Below, in pieces: positions 9,555 through 17,005 of a stretch of DNA of 64,000 nt. The first letter of the stretch is position 1, and each line of letters starts with the position of its first letter. Under the pieces are notes generated by a model that had not been told where the DNA came from, made no database searches, and was given only the letters and a program-made list of their open reading frames with translations. The stretch is from Ciceribacter ferrooxidans (GTDB lineage Bacteria; Pseudomonadota; Alphaproteobacteria; Rhizobiales; Rhizobiaceae): NCBI RefSeq assembly GCF_004137355.1, contig NZ_SDVB01000191.1:1-64000 (forward strand), read 5' to 3'. A program made the translations under genes and the position numbers.

Positions 9555-9785
9555 TCAGCCCCCGAAGCTCTTCAGGAAGCCGTCGTTCAGGTGAGTCGAT
9601 CGCAAGCTCGGAGGAGATGTCACCCGAGACCGCGTCGTTGACGATATGGGAAGCCTGTTCCCGGAAAGGCATGTGGCCATTGTGACGGGGCCGCAGCCAC
9701 GCGCCGTCCATCGTGCGGCGGGTCGTCGCGGTAGGGCGACAGTGCGTCGAGGCCGAGAAGGTCCCGCAGCCGACCGATCGGCGAT
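9555..9785 (-). pseudogene. Remnant of an extracellular sugar-binding protein (C-terminal end)
   Basis: The gap 9507-9883 has no intact gene but holds pieces of one minus-strand protein in shifted frames. They are LRDLLGLDALSPYRDD (about 9720-9770), then WLRPRHNGHMPFREQA and SHIVNDAVSGDISSELAID (about 9590-9705), then LNDGFLKSFGG and a stop at 9555. Joined, they resemble the C-terminus of a family 1 solute-binding protein. Frame jumps fall near 9715 and 9590, and the N-terminal two thirds are missing. The family call is from the pattern only. Confidence 0.5.
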
Positions 9786-9883
9786 GGGGAACCGCCACCG
9801 GCCGCGGCCGCGTGCGGTCCCCTGCGGTTTGACAGGGATCGCAAAACTTGGCAGCACTGGTGGGGAAGCGGGCGGAAGACCGG

Positions 9884-10849
9884 ATGGCGAGACGATCGGA
9901 AGGGCAGACACGACTGGATGATGCGGCGCGGGCTGGCTGGCTCTACTATGTCGCCGGCCGCACGCAGGATGAGATCGCCGCGGCGATGGGGATTTCCCGC
10001 CAGAGCGCGCAGAGGCTCGTCTCGCTTTCCGTCGCGGAGAAGCTGATCAAGGTCCGACTCGATCATCCGATTGCCGCCTGCATGGAACTCGCCGAGGCCT
10101 TGAAGGACAAGTTCGGCCTGAAGCAGGTCGAGGTCGTTCCGTCCGACGGCGGAGGGGATTCCGCGACCGTCGGCGTGGCGGAAGCAGGTGCCGCCGAACT
10201 CGAGCGCTGGCTGAAGCAGAGCGAACCGCTGATCATCGGCATGGGCACGGGGCGCACGCTTCGGGCGGTGATCGACCAGCTCTCGCCCATGGAGTGCCCT
10301 CAGCACAAGATCGTGTCGCTCACCGGCAATATCAGTCCGGACGGGTCGGCTGCCTATTTCAACGTTATCTTCTCTATGGCGGACGCCGTGAAGGCACCGC
10401 ATTTTCCGATGCCCCTGCCGGTTCTCGTCTCCTCACGTGCGGAACGCGATCTCCTGCGCAGTCAGCCGCTCGTGGCGCCGACGATCGAACTCGGTTCGAA
10501 GGCGGACGTCACCTTCGTCGGCGTCGGCCATATGGGGCTTGATGCGCCGCTTCTCCTCGACGGTTTTCTGAAGCGTCCGGAAATGGAGGCCCTCCTCGGG
10601 ACCGGCGCCACCGGCGAGATCTGCGGCTGGGTCTTCGGGGCGGACGGCAACCTCCTCGACGATCCGGTCAACGAGCGTGTCGCGAGCATTTCCATCCCTT
10701 CGCGGGAAAGCTCCACCGTGATCGGCCTTGCGCGCGGCCGGCGCAAGCATGCGGCAATCCGGGCGGCCGTGGTCGGCGGCCACCTCAACGGGCTGATTAC
10801 GGACGAGGAGACCGCACACTACCTGCTGAAGACGACAGCGGCGCCCTGA
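9884..10849 (+). CDS. SorC/DeoR-type sugar-binding transcriptional regulator
   Basis: A 321-residue SorC-family regulator: N-terminal helix-turn-helix (AGRTQDEIAAAMGISRQSAQRLVSLS, about 20-45) and a C-terminal sugar-binding domain with IIGMGTGRTLRAVIDQL, IVSLTGNISPDGS and ITDEETAHYLL. Such proteins respond to phosphorylated sugars or polyols. The ATG at 9884 is preferred over an in-frame TTG at 9848. No intact target is adjacent: upstream lies the decayed binding protein and downstream is a convergent carbonic anhydrase, so the original regulon may be lost or elsewhere. Confidence 0.85.
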   Translation: MARRSEGQTRLDDAARAGWLYYVAGRTQDEIAAAMGISRQSAQRLVSLSVAEKLIKVRLDHPIAACMELAEALKDKFGLKQVEVVPSDGGGDSATVGVAEAGAAELERWLKQSEPLIIGMGTGRTLRAVIDQLSPMECPQHKIVSLTGNISPDGSAAYFNVIFSMADAVKAPHFPMPLPVLVSSRAERDLLRSQPLVAPTIELGSKADVTFVGVGHMGLDAPLLLDGFLKRPEMEALLGTGATGEICGWVFGADGNLLDDPVNERVASISIPSRESSTVIGLARGRRKHAAIRAAVVGGHLNGLITDEETAHYLLKTTAAP

Positions 10850-10888
10850 ACTGCAGACGCCGCCGCCCGTCGTCGGGTTCGACCGGTG

Positions 10889-11608
10889 TCAGAGAAGCGC
10901 GATCTTGCCGGTCGCGAGGTCATATTGTGCCCCGACGACCTTCACTTTTCCCGACGTCACATATTCCGACAGGATCGGCGAGGCTGTCTCGAGGCGGTGC
11001 GCGGCCAAGCGCACGTTTTCCGCGATCGACGCGGACAACAGGTCGGCGGGCTTCGCCTTCTCGGCAGTCTCCACGGCGGGCTTGATGTCGCGGATCATGT
11101 CCTGCAGGTGACCGGGCAGCGTGACGCCGTCCTTGACCACCTTGATCGTTGCACCGACCGCGCCGCAATTGGAGTGACCGAGCACCATCAGCAGGGGTGC
11201 GTTGAGGTATTTCACGGCGTATTCGAAACTCGCAAGCCCGTCATCGTTGAGGAAGTTGCCGGCGACGCGGACCACGAAAAGGTCGCCCGGCCCCTGGTCG
11301 AAGGCAAGCTCCGGAGCGACGCGTGCGTCGGCGCAGCTGAGGATCGCCGCGATTGGATACTGCGCGTTCACGCGCGCCGCCCGGCCGGCCGAGTAGTCAT
11401 TGTTGGCCGAGGTGTCGGCGGCATAGCGGGCGTTGCCCTCCATCAGCCGCTCAAGTGCAGCGTCCGGCGAGATCGCGTTCTGGGGCGCGGCCGCCTGCGA
11501 CCACGCGGCCTTTGGCGTCATTGCCGCCATACCGGCGAGCGCCGCACCTCCGAGGAGCAGCCCACGTCGGGACAGTCTCGTCGCATTCACAGGGCATAGG
11601 TCACACAT
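10889..11608 (-). CDS. Tat-exported beta-class carbonic anhydrase
   Basis: A 239-residue beta-carbonic anhydrase, a zinc enzyme interconverting CO2 and bicarbonate. Active-site motifs are SCADARV (Cys-x-Asp-x-Arg) and GHSNCGA (His-x-x-Cys). Unlike cytosolic forms it has a twin-arginine signal, SRRGLLLGGAALAGMAA, ending near AWSQA (about residue 38), so it should act in the periplasm as a folded, metal-loaded protein. It stands alone, convergent with the SorC gene and divergent from the HTH protein. Confidence 0.9.
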   Translation of the reverse strand: MCDLCPVNATRLSRRGLLLGGAALAGMAAMTPKAAWSQAAAPQNAISPDAALERLMEGNARYAADTSANNDYSAGRAARVNAQYPIAAILSCADARVAPELAFDQGPGDLFVVRVAGNFLNDDGLASFEYAVKYLNAPLLMVLGHSNCGAVGATIKVVKDGVTLPGHLQDMIRDIKPAVETAEKAKPADLLSASIAENVRLAAHRLETASPILSEYVTSGKVKVVGAQYDLATGKIALL

Positions 11609-11739
11609 GACGTTACCTCACAGTGCTTCGCACGTCGGGATTGAAGGAAGCCTGCCGCATTGACCACGAAAATCAATCGTTAACCGTTTGGCAGAGCCGG
11701 CACCCATAACCACTGGTTGATTATTGTCATTCGTGGCAT

Positions 11740-11772
11740 GCAACTGCAAAGTCCAAACTTTGCAGGAGTTGC
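11740..11772 (+). promoter_or_regulatory. Dyad/hairpin overlapping the ribosome binding site
   Basis: CTGCAAAGT (11744-11752), CCAA, ACTTTGCAG (11757-11765) is a perfect 9-bp dyad. On RNA it extends to GCAACT (11740-11745) pairing with AGTTGC (11767-11772), leaving AGG bulged. The Shine-Dalgarno AGGAG (11764-11768) for the ATG at 11775 lies in this structure. It may be an autoregulatory operator or a translation-controlling hairpin. Confidence 0.55.
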
Positions 11773-11774
11773 CG

Positions 11775-12686
11775 ATGAGCAAGTCATTGCCGGATGGTCG
11801 TGAGGGGGGCCTTTCGCGCAGCTCTGGCGGAGTTGCCGTGCCGACGGACGTTTCGTCGCTTGCGGCATCCTTGGCTGAAAAGCCTCGTTTCACCGAAGTG
11901 CTGGAATCCTATTGCACGGAGATGACCCGCCCGCCGGACGTGTCATGGCCAACCAACAAGTTGTTCGGCCAGAGCATGCGCTACATCGTCTGTTTCGATC
12001 TCATCGGAAACCACGCCCGGTGGCTCCGCGACGGGGCAGAGCCTCCGACGCTGACGGCGCTGCAACGCAAGGTGCCGGCGAGCGCGCGGCAGGTCGCAAG
12101 TTTCGTCGATGCGCTGCGGCACGGCGGGTACGTCATCGCGGGGCGGGGTGCAGACCGCCGCAGCCTTCATCTCCGTCCCTCTTCGGCGCTCCTGCACGAA
12201 ATTGCGCGCTCTCCGCTCGCGTTTCTGAACGCCTCCGAGCGTATTCTTCCGGCATCGGCATCGCTCGTCGGCCGCATTCACGACGATGAGGTTCTGCTCT
12301 GCGACTTGCTCGGTCGTTCGGCGGAGCGGTTCCATGCCGACGATGTCTATTTCGCGCCGTTCCCGACCATCGTTCAGTTCGCAGAGCGCGACAGCGGCTA
12401 TCCCCTGCTTGCCGCCGTCATGGGGGCGTCTTATGCGGCACAGTCGGGGAGCACGCCCTTCACGCTCCCGCTGACCTACGCGGCACTGGCGGAGCGGTTT
12501 CGCGTTTCCAGGCAGCACGTGGGCAATCTCCTGATCGAGGCCAGACAGCGCGGCTGGTTTTCGGTTGCCCAGGGCGGACAATCCGTTGTCGTGTCGGCCG
12601 ATCTGGTCCGCGAGTTCGAAGGATGGGCTGCACGCCAGATGGCGCTCTACCGCGTTATTGCCGAAGAGGTAGCCAGCGCGGATTGA
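11775..12686 (+). CDS. Helix-turn-helix protein of unknown function
   Basis: A 303-residue protein I cannot place in a named family. A C-terminal HTH resembling Crp-type DNA-reading domains is visible near residues 235-268 (LTYAALAERFRVSRQHVGNLLIEARQRGWF). A second possible winged-helix segment lies near 80-115 (LTALQRKVPASARQVASFVDALRHGGYV). There is no signal peptide or membrane segment. The start at 11775 has AGGAG 6 bases upstream; an in-frame TTG at 11724 lacks one. The ribosome binding site sits inside a dyad, suggesting self-control. It is divergent from the carbonic anhydrase. Confidence 0.75.
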   Translation: MSKSLPDGREGGLSRSSGGVAVPTDVSSLAASLAEKPRFTEVLESYCTEMTRPPDVSWPTNKLFGQSMRYIVCFDLIGNHARWLRDGAEPPTLTALQRKVPASARQVASFVDALRHGGYVIAGRGADRRSLHLRPSSALLHEIARSPLAFLNASERILPASASLVGRIHDDEVLLCDLLGRSAERFHADDVYFAPFPTIVQFAERDSGYPLLAAVMGASYAAQSGSTPFTLPLTYAALAERFRVSRQHVGNLLIEARQRGWFSVAQGGQSVVVSADLVREFEGWAARQMALYRVIAEEVASAD

Positions 12687-12812
12687 CGGCTTCGCGCTCC
12701 TCCGCAACGAGCGGGTTCGGATAACTGGATCCGGCCGATTTCCTGCCGGGCTCTTCGACGCATCTGTCCGGCAGATGAAATCACACTACGTTTATGACGC
12801 GACAACGCAAGG

Positions 12813-13171
12813 ATGCCTTCCGCGACTGTACGAGGCATCGTTGCCAACATCGCATGCTCTTCGCCTGAGGATGCCAAGGCCTTCTACGACGACATCCTCG
12901 GGCTGGAGGTGGTGATGATCATGGATGGATCAGCACATTCGCCAGCGACGCCCAGGCGAGAGTGCAGGTCAGCTTCGCATCCGAAGGCGGCTCCGGCACC
13001 CCGGTTCCGGATCTCTCGATCGAGGTCGATGATCTGGACGACGTTCTGGCGCGCGTTTCGAAGGCGGGCATCCCGGTCGAGTACGGCCCGGAGTTGGAGC
13101 CGTGGGGCGTACGTCGATTTTATGTCCGTGATCTGTTTCGCCGCTTGGTGAACATCCTTACGCATCTCTAG
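12813..13171 (+). pseudogene. Frameshifted VOC/glyoxalase-family gene
   Basis: The N-terminal part (MPSATVRGIVANIACSSP, then EDAKAFYDDILGLEV) is in frame with the ATG at 12813. The rest continues in another frame from about 12927: ISTFASDAQARVQVSF, GTPVPDLSIEVDDLDDVLA, EPWGVRRFYVRD, ending LVNILTHL at 13171. Together they form a normal ~120-residue VOC fold, so a one-base change near GGATGGATCAG breaks it. The usual RDPFGRLVN motif reads RDLFRRLVN, a sign of further decay or divergence. Sequencing error is possible. Confidence 0.8.
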
Positions 13172-13303
13172 AGTCGTAAGCTTTCTGCGTCGGCCGCCAG
13201 CGGAGACAGAAAGCGCGATACCATCGCCGATTCCGGCAGCAGCAAGACGGATGACATTGTTGAGGTTCGTGTTTCCAGGCCCGAGCGAAACTCGATGCCT
13301 CCG

Positions 13304-13927
13304 TCACTTCTCGTGCCGGAAGATCTTCACGATCTGGCGGCCGATCTCGTCGGGGGTCAGGCGGCCGGGGCGATACCAGCTTGAGACATTGTTGAGCAGC
13401 GTCAGCAGCAGCAGGCGGTAGACTCCGCGGTCAAGGGTCGGGTCGAGCGGCAGAGCGGCGATCAGGTCGCGGAACACCAGTTCGAAAGTGTCGCGCTTTT
13501 CCACCAGCCGTTCACGGATCTCCGGCGGGGCCGAGGCGAAGTCATTCATCAGCGGCATGGTCAGCGAGTTGGGATCGAGCTGGATTTCCATCATGGTGAC
13601 GCATGCCGCTTCCAGCCGTTCCCACGGATCGGAAAGCGGCGCGATGGCCGCGCGGATGCGATCTTCCGCCACCTGCAGGGCGATGTCGTGGATGCGGACG
13701 AACAGCGCTTCCTTTGACTTGATGTAATGATAGAGCGAACCGCCGAGCAGCCCCACCCGGTCGCCGATATCGCGCACCGACGTCGCCGCATAGCCGCGTT
13801 CGGCAAAGAGGGTGGCGGCGGCTTCAAGAATATCGCGATGACGGTCGCTCAGGCCGCTCAACTGCAATGCGCCCACCAGCGCGCTCCGCGGCACGCGCAG
13901 CTCCTTCCGGCGGTCTCCGTCCGTCAT
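13304..13927 (-). CDS. TetR-family transcriptional regulator
   Basis: A 207-residue TetR regulator with the N-terminal HTH LFAERGYAATSVRDIGDRVGLLGGSLYHYIKSKEALF (cited here as residues about 40-75) and an all-helical ligand domain. The start at 13927 (MTDGDRR) has GGGAG just upstream; an alternative ATG at 13977 adds 17 residues but lacks a good site. It is divergent from the ETF-QO-led beta-oxidation operon, and TetR proteins in this position commonly sense acyl-CoAs, so it probably represses that operon. The stop is at 13304. Confidence 0.85.
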   Translation of the reverse strand: MTDGDRRKELRVPRSALVGALQLSGLSDRHRDILEAAATLFAERGYAATSVRDIGDRVGLLGGSLYHYIKSKEALFVRIHDIALQVAEDRIRAAIAPLSDPWERLEAACVTMMEIQLDPNSLTMPLMNDFASAPPEIRERLVEKRDTFELVFRDLIAALPLDPTLDRGVYRLLLLTLLNNVSSWYRPGRLTPDEIGRQIVKIFRHEK

Positions 13928-14112
13928 TGCATCTCCCGGCATTCGTTCATCGTCCGACTGCACCTCTTCAATGCTCATAGCCCAGACCGGCGCTTTTCCC
14001 AAATGCCCTTGCAGCACTCTCCACTGGCTTCGCAAGCGCGAGAAGAATTTTGCACTTGCGAACTGTAACAATCGTTTGGTACATATATCGCCATCAGCTG
14101 AAGGAGGAAAGG

Positions 14113-15789
14113 TTGAACGAAACAGTCAGGGAGGCCATGGACTTCGACGTGGTGATCGTCGGCGCGGGACCGGCCGGTCTTGCCACGGCGATCCGCCTGA
14201 AGCAGCGCGCCATGGACGCGGGCGAGGAACTTTCCATCGTCGTCGTGGAAAAGGGTTCGGAAGTCGGGGCGCATATCCTGTCGGGCGCGGTGATCGATCC
14301 TTCCGGCCTCGATGCGCTTCTGCCCGATTGGCGGGCAGATCCCGACCGGCCGCTCACCACCGAAGTGACCGACGACCATTTCCATGTGCTGACCGCCACC
14401 GGTTCGTTGCGGCTGCCCAATGCGCTGATGCCGCCGCTGATGAACAATCACGGCAACTTCATCGGTTCGCTCGCCAATGTCGCCCGCTATCTCGGCGCCC
14501 AGGCCGAAGCGCTCGGCGTCGAGATCTATCCGGGCTTTGCGGCAACCGAAGTTCTCTATGACGACAACGGCGCGGTCGCCGGCATCGCCACCGGCGACAT
14601 GGGGATTGGTCGCGACGGCGAACCGAAGAACGATTTCACCCCCGGCATGGAGCTTCGGGCGAAATATACCGTGTTCGCCGAGGGCGCGCGTGGCAGCCTG
14701 ACCAAGCAACTTCTCGCCCGCTTCAACCTGACCGAGGGACGCTCGGTGCAGAAATTCGGCATCGGCATCAAGGAACTCTGGCAGGTCAAGCCGGAGAAGT
14801 TCCGCAAAGGGCTGGTGCAGCATTCGTTCGGCTGGCCGCTCGACATGAAGACCGGCGGCGGCTCGTTCCTCTATCATTTCGACGATCATCTGGTGACCGT
14901 CGGCTTCGTGCTGCACCTCGATTACAAGAACCCGACGCTCTCGCCCTTCGACGAATTCCAGCGCTTCAAGACGCATCCGTTGATCCGCGACACCTTCGAT
15001 GGGGCCAAGCGCATCGCCTATGGCGCTCGCGCCTTGACCGAGGGCGGTTATCAGTCGGTGCCGCAGCTCGCCTTCCCCGGCGGCGTGCTTGCCGGTTGCG
15101 CGGCGGGCTTCATGAACGTGCCGCGCATCAAGGGTTCGCACAACGCCATCCATTCCGGCATGCAGGCCGCGGATGGCGTGTTCGACGGGCTCGCCGGCGG
15201 CCGCGCCAACGATACGCTCGAAGCCTATGAGGCCGGCTGGCGCGGTTCGGCCATCGGGCGGGACCTGAAGCCGGTCCGCAACGTCAAGCCGTTATGGTCG
15301 CGGTTCGGCACTGTGCTCGGCGTCGGCCTCGGCGGCATCGACATGTGGCTGCAGACGCTGTTTGGCGTCTCACCCGTCGGCGCGCTCAAGCACAGGAAGG
15401 CCGATTTCCAGAGCCTGAAGCCGCTCTCGGAGGTCACGCCGATTCAATATCCGAAGCCGGATGGTAAACTTACCTTCGACAAGCCGTCTTCGGTCTTCCT
15501 GTCGAACACCAACCATATCGAGGACCAGCCGGTTCATCTGAGGCTTGCCGATCCCGCCATCCCGATCGAACGCAACCTGCCGCTCTATGGCGAGCCGGCG
15601 CGGCTCTACTGTCCCGCCGGGGTCTACGAGGTCGTCTATGACGACGAACAGGCGAGGACCGGGCCCCGTTTCGTGATCAACGCGCAGAACTGCGTGCACT
15701 GCAAAACCTGCGACATCAAGGATCCGTCGCAGAACATCACCTGGGTTCCGCCCGAAGGCGGCGGCGGCCCGAACTATCCCAACATGTGA
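14113..15789 (+). CDS. Electron transfer flavoprotein-ubiquinone oxidoreductase
   Basis: A 558-residue ETF-QO carrying electrons from acyl-CoA dehydrogenases via ETF to ubiquinone at the inner membrane. The FAD motif VIVGAGPAG is at about residues 14-22. The C-terminal 4Fe-4S cluster is bound by Cys500 (CPAGVYE), Cys527, Cys530 and Cys533 (NCVHCKTCD), and the tail is WVPPEGGGGPNYPNM as in the family. A TTG start at 14113 is chosen because AAGGAGG precedes it; the ATG at 14137 has its GGAGG too close. It heads the fatty-acid oxidation operon. ETF alpha/beta genes are not in the window. Confidence 0.93.
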   Translation: MNETVREAMDFDVVIVGAGPAGLATAIRLKQRAMDAGEELSIVVVEKGSEVGAHILSGAVIDPSGLDALLPDWRADPDRPLTTEVTDDHFHVLTATGSLRLPNALMPPLMNNHGNFIGSLANVARYLGAQAEALGVEIYPGFAATEVLYDDNGAVAGIATGDMGIGRDGEPKNDFTPGMELRAKYTVFAEGARGSLTKQLLARFNLTEGRSVQKFGIGIKELWQVKPEKFRKGLVQHSFGWPLDMKTGGGSFLYHFDDHLVTVGFVLHLDYKNPTLSPFDEFQRFKTHPLIRDTFDGAKRIAYGARALTEGGYQSVPQLAFPGGVLAGCAAGFMNVPRIKGSHNAIHSGMQAADGVFDGLAGGRANDTLEAYEAGWRGSAIGRDLKPVRNVKPLWSRFGTVLGVGLGGIDMWLQTLFGVSPVGALKHRKADFQSLKPLSEVTPIQYPKPDGKLTFDKPSSVFLSNTNHIEDQPVHLRLADPAIPIERNLPLYGEPARLYCPAGVYEVVYDDEQARTGPRFVINAQNCVHCKTCDIKDPSQNITWVPPEGGGGPNYPNM

Positions 15790-15804
15790 CACCCGTTCCA
15801 TCCC

Positions 15805-15860
15805 TTTGTTTCTACGCATTATCCGACGCCAACCGCTTCGCAGTTTTGCCGGAAATGCTT
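15805..15860. repeat. Rhizobial-type palindromic intergenic repeat, copy 2 (diverged)
   Basis: TTTGTTTCTACGCATTATCC, then AACCGCTTCGCAGTTTTGCC and GGAAATGCTT follow the same plan as the copies at 6141 and 21141 (TTTGTTTTTACG...CCGGACG...AACCGCTTC...CTGGAATT). It lies between the ETF-QO and thiolase genes. Confidence 0.6.
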
Positions 15861-15881
15861 CCAGACAGGAAGAAGAAGACC

Positions 15882-17003
15882 ATGACCGCAACCTACATCG
15901 TCGACTACCTGCGCAGCCCCTTTGCGCCCGCCTATCGCGGCGCGCTTGCAGGCGTTCGCCCGGATGATCTCGCAGCCGCCGTTATCAAGGCGCTGGTCGG
16001 CCGCTCCGGCATCGACCCAGCCGAAATCGAGGATGTGAACCTCGGCTGCGCCTTCGCAGAGGGCGAGCAGGGCCTCAACATCGCCCGCTGCGCGGGCCTG
16101 ATCGCCGGCCTGCCGCAATCGGTCGGCGGCTCGACAGTCAACCGCTGGTGCGGTTCCTCCATGCAGGCGATTCAGATGGCTGCTGGCGCGATTGCCATGG
16201 GTGCCGGTGACGCCTTCGTCGCGGGTGGCGTGGAAAGCATGAGCCGCGTGCCGATGATGGGTTTCAACCCCATGCCGAACCCGGCCTGGAGCGATGCCGA
16301 GCGCATCGCCTTCCTCAACATGGGACTGACCGCCGAAAACCTCGCCGACCGCTACGGCATTTCGCGTGAGGAACAGGACGCCTACTCGCTGGAAAGCCAG
16401 AAGAAGGCGCTCGCCGCCTGCGCCGATGGCCGGCTCGCCGCCGAGATCACACCGATCGGCGACGTGGCTCAGGATGGCTGCCCGCGCGAGACGGATACGC
16501 AAAAGCTCGCCGGCCTCAAGACCGCCTTCAAGGCCGGTGGCTCGGTCACGGCCGGCAACTCCTCGCCGCTTACCGACGGCGCATCCGCGACGCTGGTCTG
16601 CTCAGAAGACTTCTTGAAGCGCCACAATCTTAAGCCCCTCGCCCGCATCTCGGGATATGCCATTTCCGGCTGCGCGCCCGAGATCATGGGCATCGGCCCC
16701 GTCGAGGCCAGCCGCAAGGCGCTGAAGCGCGCCGGCATTTCCGCCGCCGATCTCGACGTAATCGAGATGAACGAAGCGTTTGCCGTGCAGGTTCTCTCCT
16801 GCTGCCGCGACCTCGACATCGATCCCAGCCGCCTCAACCGCGACGGCGGCGCAATCGCGCTCGGCCATCCGCTGGGTGCGACTGGCGCCCGCCTTGTCGG
16901 CAAGGCGTCGTTGCTCCTGAAGCGAGACGGCGGACGTCATGCTCTCGCCACCCAGTGCATCGGCGGCGGTCAGGGCATCGCCATGGTTCTGGAGGCAGCA
17001 TAA
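15882..17003 (+). CDS. Acetyl-CoA acyltransferase (thiolase)
   Basis: A 373-residue degradative thiolase catalysing the last step of beta-oxidation. The nucleophile is Cys90 in NRWCGSSMQ. Other motifs are GGVESMSRVPM, NEAFAVQVLSC (His/Asn region), GGAIALGHPLGATGARL and the second catalytic cysteine in QCIGGGQGIAM. The ATG at 15882 has AGGAAGAAG upstream and is preferred over a longer frame from 15786. It is two bases upstream of the HAD/crotonase fusion gene and part of a FadNAE-like operon. Confidence 0.93.
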   Translation: MTATYIVDYLRSPFAPAYRGALAGVRPDDLAAAVIKALVGRSGIDPAEIEDVNLGCAFAEGEQGLNIARCAGLIAGLPQSVGGSTVNRWCGSSMQAIQMAAGAIAMGAGDAFVAGGVESMSRVPMMGFNPMPNPAWSDAERIAFLNMGLTAENLADRYGISREEQDAYSLESQKKALAACADGRLAAEITPIGDVAQDGCPRETDTQKLAGLKTAFKAGGSVTAGNSSPLTDGASATLVCSEDFLKRHNLKPLARISGYAISGCAPEIMGIGPVEASRKALKRAGISAADLDVIEMNEAFAVQVLSCCRDLDIDPSRLNRDGGAIALGHPLGATGARLVGKASLLLKRDGGRHALATQCIGGGQGIAMVLEAA

Positions 17004-17005
17004 TC

